From contig NZ_FQXD01000006.1 of assembly GCF_900129865.1 (NCBI RefSeq), positions 124,001-188,000 of the forward strand: 64,000 bases of DNA. The letters are read 5' to 3'. The translations under genes were made by a program, and so were the position numbers. The notes beneath the pieces were generated by a model. That model did no database searches and was not told the origin of the DNA. It was given only the letters and a program-made list of their open reading frames with translations. Origin of the DNA: Virgibacillus chiguensis. GTDB lineage: Bacteria > Bacillota > Bacilli > Bacillales > Amphibacillaceae. Shown one piece after another: positions 55,976-64,000 of the stretch. The first letter of the stretch is position 1. Every line of letters starts with the position of its first letter.

Positions 55976-56701
55976 TTAAAGTAACTTACACGCCGCTTCA
56001 TCTGCTATAATAATAACATTATTATGCTTTTGCAATATGGAAGCCGGAAATTCTTCACTTACTTCACCATTCACTACTCGTTTCAATGCTCCCGCTTTGC
56101 CTTCCCCTGAGACAAGCAATACAATTTGCTCACTCTCCATAATGGTTTCAATTCCCATTGTTATTGCTTGCGTAGGTACTTCATCAAGCGATATAAAAAA
56201 ACGTGCATTTGCTTGACGCGTAGACTCATCCAGTTGCACAATATGCGTTCTGCTTGTGAACGGAGTTCCTGGTTCATTAAAACCAATATGCCCATTTAAA
56301 CCTAGACCAAGAATTTGCAAATCTATATTACCTGCCTGTTTAATACGTTTTTCATAATTTATAGCTTCTTCGTTAAGATCAAGTGCATTACCATTTGGCA
56401 AGTATGTTTGATGAGCTGGTATACCAATATGTTTAAATAGTTTTTCATTCATATAGTAGTTATAGCTATTAATATCTTCTTTTTCTAAGCCTACATATTC
56501 ATCAAGATTAAAAGTAACAACATGTTCAAATGATACTTTTTCCGCTTTATATTGGTTAATTAAATACTCATATAATCCTTCCGGAGTAGATCCTGTTGCC
56601 AAACCTAGTACTGGTTTTTCAAGCGCATTTACTTTTTCAATAACCATTTCTCCGACACGTTCACTTAACTCTCCATAATTACGAACCTTCATTAATTCCA
56701 T
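55976..56701 (-). CDS. nagB: Glucosamine-6-phosphate deaminase NagB
   Basis: A 241-residue enzyme that converts glucosamine 6-phosphate to fructose 6-phosphate and ammonia. Recognised from GLATGSTPEGLYEYLI, TFNLDEYVGL (catalytic aspartate), GLGLNGHIGFNEPGTPF and AITMGIETIM. It is shorter than the allosteric E. coli enzyme, as in Bacillus. It overlaps nagA by 23 bases, so the two are one transcript. No nagR or other GntR gene follows. Confidence 0.96.
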   Translation of the reverse strand: MELMKVRNYGELSERVGEMVIEKVNALEKPVLGLATGSTPEGLYEYLINQYKAEKVSFEHVVTFNLDEYVGLEKEDINSYNYYMNEKLFKHIGIPAHQTYLPNGNALDLNEEAINYEKRIKQAGNIDLQILGLGLNGHIGFNEPGTPFTSRTHIVQLDESTRQANARFFISLDEVPTQAITMGIETIMESEQIVLLVSGEGKAGALKRVVNGEVSEEFPASILQKHNNVIIIADEAACKLL

Positions 56702-57884
56702 TTTCTCTATCTCCTTTAAATGCTATTTTCCCTCTGCAAAATGTATACTTTATATCTAGCTGTTCATCAACAATGAGAACATCGGCATCTTTTCCTGGTG
56801 TGATACTACCTTTTCGATCATATATGTTTATTTGTTTGGCAGGATTTACAGCAGTCATTTCAATAATGTTATGCATGGAAGCTTCTGTTAAACGCAACAT
56901 GTTTTGCGCACCTTCCTGCATCTTTAAAATGCTTCCCGCTAAAGTACCATTTTCTAATACTGCTCTATCTGTAGAAACATGTACGGGCTGTCCACCTAAC
57001 TCATACTCACCAGCAGGTAAACATTTTGCCCGCATCGCATCTGTAATTAAAAGTAGTCGCTTACTACCAATGTTTTGATAAATAAGTTGCAGCATTTCTG
57101 GTACAACATGAATACCATCTGCAATGAGTTCTGCACGTATCTCTTTTAGTTGCATTGCTGCACCAACTGTGCCAATATCACGGTGATGAATACCGTTCAT
57201 AGCATTACAAAGATGTGTAACTTGCTTAACCCCATGCTTTACAGCTTGTTGCATCATAGAAAAGGTAGCATTCGTATGACCTGCAGACACATTGACCCCA
57301 TCAGCAGCTAATTTTTTTATAAACGCTCCATTCGAATCAAGCTCTGGAGCCATTGTAATCGTTTTTATTTTGTTTCCAGATAGTTCCTGCCAGCGGTTGA
57401 ATACGTCTATGTCGGGATCTTTAATGTATTGTAATGGCTGAGCACCCGCTTTTTTCTTTTCAATAAATGGCCCCTCCAAATGCACCCCAACAACTTCTGC
57501 TTGACCAATTTTATTGACGTAATCACGTATATTTCTTAAAGCCGCTTCCGTTTGTTCAGGAGACTGTGTAATCGTTGTCGCTAAATAACTAGTCGTCCCC
57601 TCTTTGGGAAGCGTTTTACTCATCGTATCTATAGCTGCTTCCGTAGCATCCATCACATCTGAACCATTCGCACCATGAATATGTCCATCAATAAAGCCTG
57701 GGATTACAGATAAACCATTTGCATCTATCACTTGTGTTGCTTCAGGTAAACAAGATGGAAAATCACCATGTTGGTGAACAGAACTAATTTTCCCTCCATC
57801 TAAAAGCAAACTGCCATCTTTGATGATTGTCGTTTCTGTGAATATAGTAGCGTTTTTAATGAACATAGGCAAAGTTTTATCCAT
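56679..57884 (-). CDS. nagA: N-acetylglucosamine-6-phosphate deacetylase NagA
   Basis: A 401-residue amidohydrolase that removes acetate from GlcNAc-6-P, the step before NagB. Metal and substrate motifs are in order: GFIDGHIHGANGSD near residue 60, VHLEGPFIEKKK near 128, SAGHTNATF near 192, VTHLCNAM near 213 and LITDAM near 270. The start MDKTLP is preceded by aggaagcga. A perfect palindrome about 100 bases upstream (57985-58003) is a probable operator. Confidence 0.96.
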   Translation of the reverse strand: MDKTLPMFIKNATIFTETTIIKDGSLLLDGGKISSVHQHGDFPSCLPEATQVIDANGLSVIPGFIDGHIHGANGSDVMDATEAAIDTMSKTLPKEGTTSYLATTITQSPEQTEAALRNIRDYVNKIGQAEVVGVHLEGPFIEKKKAGAQPLQYIKDPDIDVFNRWQELSGNKIKTITMAPELDSNGAFIKKLAADGVNVSAGHTNATFSMMQQAVKHGVKQVTHLCNAMNGIHHRDIGTVGAAMQLKEIRAELIADGIHVVPEMLQLIYQNIGSKRLLLITDAMRAKCLPAGEYELGGQPVHVSTDRAVLENGTLAGSILKMQEGAQNMLRLTEASMHNIIEMTAVNPAKQINIYDRKGSITPGKDADVLIVDEQLDIKYTFCRGKIAFKGDRENGINEGS

Positions 57885-57984
57885 TTCAGGTCGCTTCCTT
57901 CCTTTGACGTAAAATATGTATTCTGCATTAAAGCAAAATCACCATTATCTATTAAAAACATCATTTCTTGCATGAAGCACCATA

Positions 57985-58003
57985 ATAACACAACTTGTGT
58001 TAT
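57985..58003. promoter_or_regulatory. Palindromic operator candidate upstream of nagA
   Basis: Ataacacaa-c-ttgtgttat: exact 9-base arms with a single central base, about 100 bases before the nagA ATG. On the minus strand it overlaps a possible -10 (TATTAT). It does not look like the NagR dre site or a cre site, so the cognate regulator is not known. Confidence 0.6.
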
Positions 58004-58154
58004 CCTTCACATTTTTTATAATCAGTTATCACTTTGCGATTTGCTGACAAATTTTTGCTATCAACATAATTTATACCATAAATTCCTCAAAAATATAATG
58101 CTAATAACATATGAAGAAGTAGCATCCCAGATATTGAAATACTACTTCTTAGTT

Positions 58155-58307
58155 TTAAGATTTAGGTGCCACTGAACTTGTTAACGTAATACTCCTTAAT
58201 TCTTTAACAAGCATGTTCACCATTTCTTGTGAAGAGTTTATATTTTGATTCTCTGTTTCTTGAATAACCTTTTTTAATAAATTTTTATACTTTTCCTGCT
58301 CACCCAT
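58155..58307 (-). CDS. Small unrecognised protein
   Basis: A 50-codon frame that begins with ATG at 58307 and has a gaggtgg site seven bases upstream. The product reads MGEQEKYKNLLKKVIQETEN, then QNINSSQEMVNMLVKELRSI and a short serine-rich tail; it is helical, polar, with no membrane segment or cysteine. A stem-loop (agaagtag / ctacttct) lies just past the stop. I recognise no family. Good ribosome site and clean termination are the reasons to call it. Confidence 0.5.
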   Translation of the reverse strand: MGEQEKYKNLLKKVIQETENQNINSSQEMVNMLVKELRSITLTSSVAPKS

Positions 58308-59203
58308 TCATTTCCCACCTCTAAACTTCCATTTTGTGTAAATGAATCATTGACATGAAGCTTCAATAATTTTATAATTTTTTACCAAATCACTATAAAT
58401 TCTACTAAACTTTACACAGTTATACAATGATTTCGCTATTTTTTTCATAATTAGGAATATACATAAAGTTGAATCCTTATTACTTACTTACTTTTAGCGT
58501 TGGTTGAAGTAGCTCATTTTGTGTTAAAAATGCAATCCTCCGTCCCGCTCTTATTTTAAAATAAGAAAAACTTGGCCTATTGCTAAAACTGGCGGGGAAA
58601 TTTTTACGTTTCTTAGTAAAGGTGCGCCAAATATTTTAGGCACTATATTATATGTCACTAAAATAAAATTGGGATTCCCTCTGAATAAAAACAGCGAAGT
58701 ACAAGTAAAAACGAAGGAGAAGCATGCGCCATAATCTTTGGTGATAGTTCGATTTTTCCGAAAAATTATTTTATATTATTTCCTTCTGGTACAAAACGAA
58801 TACTTTATCTACAGGTATATGCACTTGCTTACAAAATTGAAAGGAGAGGAAAAATAGACGAATACGACTAATTTCGATATAATCAAACCGTAATTGGTTT
58901 TATAGTTTGCATCTAGACAAATGCAATAAGGTGTAAAATATGAACAAATAACACTAACAGCCTTCTATTATCTTAGAAAAACACTTTCAAATAAGCGCAT
59001 GTTCAAACTGGCTGTAGTTAAGCCCAAGTTAGATTAAGGTGGCTTTATAATTATCTTTAGAAATACTTTAGTTATCTCTAAATCAATATAGTTTACTTTT
59101 TTATAAACGGCACATTTTTTATACTTTATACATTGTTAAAAATTCGTTTCCCCATAAGGAATATAGCTAACTTAACAAGAATAATGATATAGGAGTGAAT
59201 TTA
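58308..59203. other. Long intergenic region upstream of tagU
   Basis: About 890 AT-rich bases. No open frame with a ribosome site was found. A partial match to the short hairpin repeat (gaaaaacttggcctattgct) begins near 58563. The small ORF promoter and the tagU promoter must lie here. Confidence 0.4.
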
Positions 59204-60142
59204 TTGAGTACGAGAATGGAGAAAAGCAAAAAGAAACGGAAATGGCCGCTATGGCTAGGTGGCATCTTCATAGCCATTCTGTTAATTGTAGGAGCAACTA
59301 TTTTTTACATTTGGAATCAAATTGATAACACAGTTGACACGATGCATAACCCACTTTCACGTGACAATGATCCAGAACGACAAAAAGAACTCGAAGCTAT
59401 CTTTAAAGATACAAAAGCTGTGAACGTTTTACTGCTCGGAGTCGATGAACGAAGCGGGGATAAAGGAAGATCGGATACGATGATCCTTTTATCGCTTAAT
59501 CCAAAAACGAATGCAATGAAAATGATAAGTATCCCCCGTGATACATATGTCAACATTCCTGGTAGAGGAAAAGATAAAATTAATCACGCATATGCGTTCG
59601 GAGATGTAGAACTATCCGTCCAAACCGTGGAGGAAAACTTTAATATTCCAGTACATTACTATGCCAGTGTCAACATGGAAGGTTTTAAACAAGGGATTGA
59701 TGCATTAGGTGGAGTGACCGTCACGAATAAGACCGCTTTTTCTCAAGGGGGTTCTAAATTTCCAAAAGGTGACGTGCAATTAAACGGAGAACAAGCATTA
59801 GACTACATACGGATGCGAAAAAATGATCCCAGAGGTGACTTAGGTCGTAATGAACGACAGCGCGCAGTAATCATGGCTGCTATTAATAAAGGAGCTAGCT
59901 TTTCAAGCATTACTAAGTTTGGAGAAATACTTACCATACTCGGGGATAATGTCAAGACGAATTTGGACATGGATGATATGCAGACGTTATTCAGCAACTA
60001 TCGAAACACGAGAAATAACATATCCACGATAGAAATGAAAGGGAACGGTCAAATGATTGGTGGGGTTTGGTTTTATGTTGTCCCTGACTCGGAGTTCAGT
60101 CGTGTACAGTCTGAGATTAAAACGCATATGGATGCGAAATAG
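59204..60142 (+). CDS. tagU: LytR-CpsA-Psr family cell-wall ligase (TagU-like)
   Basis: A 312-residue membrane protein with one N-terminal transmembrane helix after a basic stretch (KSKKKRKWPLWLGG) and an extracellular LCP domain: VLLLGVDERSGDKGRSDTMILLSLNP, ISIPRDTYVNIPG, KINHAYAFG and the C-terminal YIRMRKNDPRGDLGRNERQR. These hold the arginines and aspartates that bind polyprenyl-pyrophosphate. LCP enzymes transfer wall teichoic acid to peptidoglycan. In B. subtilis tagU (lytR) lies close to yvyE. The TTG at 59204 is preferred because taggag lies eight bases before it. Confidence 0.9.
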   Translation: MSTRMEKSKKKRKWPLWLGGIFIAILLIVGATIFYIWNQIDNTVDTMHNPLSRDNDPERQKELEAIFKDTKAVNVLLLGVDERSGDKGRSDTMILLSLNPKTNAMKMISIPRDTYVNIPGRGKDKINHAYAFGDVELSVQTVEENFNIPVHYYASVNMEGFKQGIDALGGVTVTNKTAFSQGGSKFPKGDVQLNGEQALDYIRMRKNDPRGDLGRNERQRAVIMAAINKGASFSSITKFGEILTILGDNVKTNLDMDDMQTLFSNYRNTRNNISTIEMKGNGQMIGGVWFYVVPDSEFSRVQSEIKTHMDAK

Positions 60143-60214
60143 TTTGTAATAAAATAACATGAAAGAACTGTACGTCCATGTTACTTTGCTAATTTAAAAT
60201 AAAGGGAGGTTACT

Positions 60215-62227
60215 ATGAGAAAATTAATTGTTATCGCAATCATATTGTTAGTAGGAGCTATAACTGCCTGTTCTGACGATAACGCAACACCAAGCGATCG
60301 CTTTTCCAATTATATCAATCATTGGAACGAGAAAGAATTCGATAAAATGTATGCCATGTTAAGCAAATCAGCTAAAGAAAATTATCCAACAGAACAATTC
60401 GTCGATCGTTATAAAAAAATTTATCAGGATTTAAATGTTTCTGATTTAAAAATTGAAGCAGAAACATTGAGTGATAAAGAAAGTGAAAAAGCGATGAAAG
60501 ATGGAAAAGTATCCATTCCTTTTTCCGTAAGCATGAAAACAACAGCAGGTCCTATATCTTTTGATTACGAAGCAAATCTAATCAAGCAAGAGGATAAGGA
60601 TAAAGAAAACTGGTATGTAGATTGGGACACTGGTTTTATTTTCCCAGAAATGAAAGATAGCGGTGAGCTCCGGATTGATTCTACAACACCTGCTCGAGGC
60701 GAGATTCGTGATCGCAATGATATGCCTCTTGCGATGAATGATACCATTTATGAAATAGGAATTGTACCTGAGAACCTTGGGGAAGATGCAGAACAAAACA
60801 AGAAAAAAATCGCCCAACTACTTGGACTATCTATTGAATCAATTGACGAAAAACTGAATGCCAGTTGGGTAGAGCCAAATTTATTTGTGCCAATAGCAAA
60901 AATTACGAAAGAGGATGAAGCGCTCTGGAATGAGCTTGTTGCTATCAATGGTATTACTAGGCAAGAAACGACAGGACGAATCTATCCAGGGGGAGCAGCT
61001 ACCGGAGCACTCGTCGGTTATATCGGACAAGTAACTGCAGAAGAGTTAAAAAAACAGAAGGAAAATAATTACTCTGCACAAGATACTATTGGTAAAAGAG
61101 GATTAGAAAAATTATATGAAAAACAGCTACGCGGCATAAAAGGGAGTACTGTTAAAGTTATAAATGATGGAGAAGAGACGATTCTCACAGAAAAAGAGGC
61201 CAAAGATGGCGAGAATGTAAAGCTAACCATCGACATAAATGTGCAGGAGAAAATCTATAACACACTAGGTGGCGATAAGTCTACAACCTCTGTCATAGAT
61301 GCAAAAACAGGGGAAACGCTTGGCTTAGTATCCAGCCCTTCTTTTGATCCAAATGAGATATTATATGGATCAACAGCAAATATTTGGAAAAAACTAGAAG
61401 AGGACAAAGAAAATCCACTCTTAAATCGTTTTTCTTCCACCTATGCTCCTGGATCGGTAATTAAACCAATTACTGGGGCAATTGGAATGAAAAATGGAAC
61501 GATTGATCCAAAAGAGGGGTTAAAAATAAGTGGTCTTACTTGGAGTAACGGAGAAGGCTGGGGAGATTATGAGGTAACACGTGTATCCGAATCAAACGGC
61601 CCTGTTGACCTACATGATGCTATCGTTCGATCTGATAATATCTATTTCGCCATGCAAGCTGTCGATATGGGTGCAAAAGCTTACGTTGAAGGACTGAAAG
61701 CATTCGGCTTAGGTACGGATTTCCCATTTGAATACCCGATTACAGCATCTTCTATATCCACTTCAGAAAAGCTAGATGATGAAGTGCTACTAGCAAATAC
61801 AAGCTATGGTCAAGGCGAAGTAGAAATGAGCTCGTTACACCTAGCTACAGCTTATACAGCATTTTTAAATGACGGGAACATGCTAAAACCAACTTTATTA
61901 ACAAGTGAAGAGAAGGCACAAGTGTGGAAAGATAAATTAATTACACCAAAGCAAGCGGACATAATCAAAGAAGCACTGCGAGATGTTGTTGTAGATGGAA
62001 CAGCAAAGCGTTCTGCAAAAAATGCTAAATTCCCTGTTTCGGGTAAAACGGGGACGGCTGAGTTAAAATTAACTAGTGATAGTGACGGTCAGGAAAACGG
62101 TTGGTTTGTTGGTTATCCTACAGACGATGAAGACATTATTGTTTCTATTATGATTGAAGAAACAAAAGGCAATAGTGGTCTTTCTACAGAAAAGGCAGTA
62201 GAAATACTCCATAAAATGAAAGAATAA
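60215..62227 (+). CDS. Lipoprotein class B penicillin-binding protein (PbpC/MecA-like)
   Basis: A 670-residue transpeptidase with a lipobox (AITAC, lipidated Cys19) in place of a transmembrane anchor, an NTF2-like MecA N-terminal domain (about residues 25-140), a dimerisation domain (about 150-320) and a transpeptidase domain. The active-site SxxK is in YAPGSVIKPITGA, SxN in VRSDNIYFA and KTG in VSGKTGTAEL. B. subtilis PBP3 (PbpC, 668 residues) has the same layout; this family includes S. aureus PBP2a, but nothing here shows beta-lactam resistance. It starts 73 bases after tagU. Confidence 0.9.
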   Translation: MRKLIVIAIILLVGAITACSDDNATPSDRFSNYINHWNEKEFDKMYAMLSKSAKENYPTEQFVDRYKKIYQDLNVSDLKIEAETLSDKESEKAMKDGKVSIPFSVSMKTTAGPISFDYEANLIKQEDKDKENWYVDWDTGFIFPEMKDSGELRIDSTTPARGEIRDRNDMPLAMNDTIYEIGIVPENLGEDAEQNKKKIAQLLGLSIESIDEKLNASWVEPNLFVPIAKITKEDEALWNELVAINGITRQETTGRIYPGGAATGALVGYIGQVTAEELKKQKENNYSAQDTIGKRGLEKLYEKQLRGIKGSTVKVINDGEETILTEKEAKDGENVKLTIDINVQEKIYNTLGGDKSTTSVIDAKTGETLGLVSSPSFDPNEILYGSTANIWKKLEEDKENPLLNRFSSTYAPGSVIKPITGAIGMKNGTIDPKEGLKISGLTWSNGEGWGDYEVTRVSESNGPVDLHDAIVRSDNIYFAMQAVDMGAKAYVEGLKAFGLGTDFPFEYPITASSISTSEKLDDEVLLANTSYGQGEVEMSSLHLATAYTAFLNDGNMLKPTLLTSEEKAQVWKDKLITPKQADIIKEALRDVVVDGTAKRSAKNAKFPVSGKTGTAELKLTSDSDGQENGWFVGYPTDDEDIIVSIMIEETKGNSGLSTEKAVEILHKMKE

Positions 62228-62278
62228 CTGTTAACGTACTTTGACTACCATTCATGAGAAATAGCGCTTGGTATGAAG

Positions 62279-62316
62279 AAGGATACGCACATGGGAATAT
62301 GCGTATCCTTTTCTTA
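62279..62316 (+). terminator. Terminator after the pbpC-like gene (bidirectional)
   Basis: Perfect aaggatacgca / tgcgtatcctt stem with a 10-base loop, then TTCTTATTG on the plus strand. The DUF779 stop codon overlaps its right edge, so it could end both transcripts. Confidence 0.75.
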
Positions 62317-62670
62317 TTGTTCTAAAGTTAATTGTTCTTGTTCCGTAAAAACTCTAGATCTCGTTAAAAAACGCTTCCCTTCAGGCCCTTCTAGGGAGAA
62401 CATGCCTCCCCTGCCATTAACTGCATCTATAATAAGCTGTGTATGCTTCCAATATTCATATTGATCCTTTGATATATAAAATGGCACCCCAGCAATACTC
62501 CCCAATAACACATCCGCATCACCGACACGAAACTCATGGAGAGGGTAGCACATTGGTGAGCTTCCATCACAGCAGCCTCCAGACTGATGAAACATTAATT
62601 CGCCATGTTCACGTTTCAACTTTTCTAACAATTGAAGTGCTTCTTTCGTCGCTGTTACCCGTTCTACCAT
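62314..62670 (-). CDS. DUF779 family protein
   Basis: A 118-residue cytoplasmic protein of DUF779. Family marks are HQSGGCCDGSSPMCYP, with four cysteines that may bind metal, and the closing GGMFSLEGPEGKRFLTRSRVF. Members are nearly always encoded beside an acetaldehyde-type aldehyde dehydrogenase, which lies 156 bases upstream here, but their biochemical role is not established. A gggggatc site precedes the start. Confidence 0.9.
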   Translation of the reverse strand: MVERVTATKEALQLLEKLKREHGELMFHQSGGCCDGSSPMCYPLHEFRVGDADVLLGSIAGVPFYISKDQYEYWKHTQLIIDAVNGRGGMFSLEGPEGKRFLTRSRVFTEQEQLTLEQ

Positions 62671-62826
62671 ATGATCCCCCTTTTAACAAAAAGTCTATAG
62701 AGCTCTAAAAGCACTCTCCATTTCCCCATCTCCTATTAAAACAATATAGTTTATTGTCGATTTCTTATCGTGAAATTGGTCTTTTTGGCGCATTTGAAGT
62801 ACAGAACATTTCCACTTTTTATTGCA

Positions 62827-64000
62827 TTAAAATAATCCTGCCGGCCTTTCGCTATAGCTTATTAGCAAGTTTTTCGTTTGCTGATAGTGGCTAAGCATCA
62901 TTAAATGGTTCTCCCTACCAATACCAGACTTTTTGTATCCGCCAAATGCTGCATGTGCAGGGTATTGATGATAACAATTTGTCCATATGCGACCAGCCTC
63001 TATATTTCGACCAAAACGGTAAGCGGTATTCATATTTCTCGTCCAGACCCCTGCACCTAGTCCATACAATGTATCATTTGCAACCGTAAGTGCTTCTTCT
63101 TTATCTTTAAAAGTTGTTACTGACAGAACTGGTCCAAATATCTCTTCTTGAAAAATGCGCATTTTATTATTCCCTTTAAAAATAGTTGGCTCCACATAAT
63201 AGCCATTTTTCAAATCAGGGTCATCAGCTTTTTGTACATTTCCACCAATTAAAACCTCTGCGCCCTCTTGCTTACCTATATTTAAATAAGATTGGATTTT
63301 CTCCATTTGTTCTTGAGATGCTTGTGCACCCATCATCGTAGTAGTATCCAATGGATGCCCTAACTTAATTTGTTTGACCCTATCTATAGCACGCTCCATA
63401 AATTCATCATATATCGTTTCTTCAATTAATGCTCTAGATGGACATGTACATACTTCTCCTTGATTTAACGCAAACATCGTAAACCCTTCGACTGCTTTTT
63501 CTAAAAAACCATCATCCCGATCCATTACATCTGCAAAGAATATGTTTGGAGATTTACCACCAAGTTCCAATGTTACAGGAATGATATTTTCCGACGCATA
63601 TTGCATAATTAATCGTCCGGTAGTTGTTTCCCCTGTAAAGGCTACTTTTGAAATTCTACTATTTGAAGCTAGCGGTTTACCTGCTTCAACACCAAATCCA
63701 TTAATCACGTTCACAACACCTGCAGGAATTAAGTCTTTCACTAGATCAAGCCATACATGAATAGAAGCTGGCGTTTGTTCAGCTGGTTTTAAAACAACAC
63801 AGTTTCCAGCAGCTAGTGCAGGAGCTAATTTCCATGTAGCCATTAATAACGGGAAGTTCCAAGGAATAATTTGTCCTACTACTCCTAAAGGTTCATGGAA
63901 ATGATAAGCGACCGTATCTTTATCAATTTGACTAACTCCGCCTTCCTGCGCTCGAATCACACCTGCAAAATAACGAAAATGATCGATAGCAAGTGGTATA
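62827..64000 (-). CDS. NAD-dependent aldehyde dehydrogenase, 5' end outside the window
   Basis: The C-terminal 390 residues of an ALDH-superfamily enzyme; the frame is open to the window edge, where it reads [13 protein letters not shown], so the GTG at 63960 is not the start. [21 protein letters not shown] and VFNGFG-type NAD contacts, LELGGKSPN (catalytic Glu) and [10 protein letters not shown] (nucleophilic Cys) are seen, with the ending [15 protein letters not shown] usual for acetaldehyde dehydrogenases that pair with DUF779. It oxidises aldehydes such as acetaldehyde to the acid. Confidence 0.93.
   Translation of the reverse strand, partial: IPLAIDHFRYFAGVIRAQEGGVSQIDKDTVAYHFHEPLGVVGQIIPWNFPLLMATWKLAPALAAGNCVVLKPAEQTPASIHVWLDLVKDLIPAGVVNVINGFGVEAGKPLASNSRISKVAFTGETTTGRLIMQYASENIIPVTLELGGKSPNIFFADVMDRDDGFLEKAVEGFTMFALNQGEVCTCPSRALIEETIYDEFMERAIDRVKQIKLGHPLDTTTMMGAQASQEQMEKIQSYLNIGKQEGAEVLIGGNVQKADDPDLKNGYYVEPTIFKGNNKMRIFQEEIFGPVLSVTTFKDKEEALTVANDTLYGLGAGVWTRNMNTAYRFGRNIEAGRIWTNCYHQYPAHAAFGGYKKSGIGRENHLMMLSHYQQTKNLLISYSERPAGLF

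Noticed and set aside
60215-62227. Beta-lactam resistance gene mecA
   Set aside because: Domain layout is shared with ordinary PbpC (PBP3) of Bacillus; nothing in the sequence shows low beta-lactam affinity.

Overview
The window is a stretch of low-GC Firmicutes chromosome, almost certainly from a flagellated member of the Bacillaceae. This rests on gene content and order, not on a database search. The blocks trxB/yvcI, hprK-lgt-yvoD-ppaX-yvoF, uvrBA, minJ-ctpB-ftsXE, cccB-prfB-secA-hpf, the late flagellar cluster, comFA/comFC, degS-degU and yvyE-tagU all occur in the same neighbourhood of the Bacillus subtilis chromosome. Gene density, AT-rich spacers and repeats would suit a halotolerant relative (Virgibacillus/Oceanobacillus-like), but that is inference. 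No rRNA, tRNA, CRISPR array, prophage or intact insertion sequence was recognised.

Layout. 1-4.7 kb: a Nudix hydrolase fragment, thioredoxin reductase, a TPR protein and glycerol-3-phosphate dehydrogenase. 4.7-9.6 kb: the hprK operon ending in the antiterminator gene glpP, followed by a glpD leader with its own promoter and terminator. 10.1-11.9 kb: YvlD/YvlC envelope proteins and the bacillithiol genes bshB2/yojF. 12.2-17.1 kb: uvrB-uvrA. 17.6-27.4 kb: cell-envelope and division genes (MGDG-synthase-like glycosyltransferase, YkoP-like, MinJ-like, CtpB, an M23 hydrolase, FtsX, FtsE) and cytochrome c551. 27.5-33.3 kb: prfB with its programmed frameshift, secA, a small coiled-coil ORF and hpf. 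33.6-42 kb: flagellar export chaperones, cap, hook-filament junction and FlgM/CsrA/FliW regulators. The flagellin gene is missing from its usual slot. 42-44.1 kb: competence genes comFC/comFA.

From 44.4 to 50.9 kb an accessory block interrupts the conserved comFA-degV order: an SCP2-fold protein, a GAF/LuxR regulator, a sortase-anchored surface protein with an LPNTA signal and a YhgE/Pip membrane protein. A perfect 24-bp palindrome matching a FadR-type operator lies in the divergent regulator/surface-protein promoter region. After this come degV, degU, degS and yvyE, then nagA-nagB with a perfect palindromic operator candidate, a short unlisted ORF, a TagU-type LCP protein, a PbpC-type lipoprotein PBP and a DUF779/aldehyde dehydrogenase pair cut by the window edge.

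The most unusual non-coding signal is a repeat of about 265 bp present three times (about 2.73, 32.41 and 54.53 kb), always intergenic and in the same orientation. It has internal hairpins and one paired stretch that seems to covary. Other non-coding signals are a five-unit array with a period of about 21 bp near 26.85 kb and a looser family of short hairpin repeats. Most genes are on the minus strand; plus-strand genes are limited to SCP2, the surface protein, YhgE, yvyE, tagU and pbpC.
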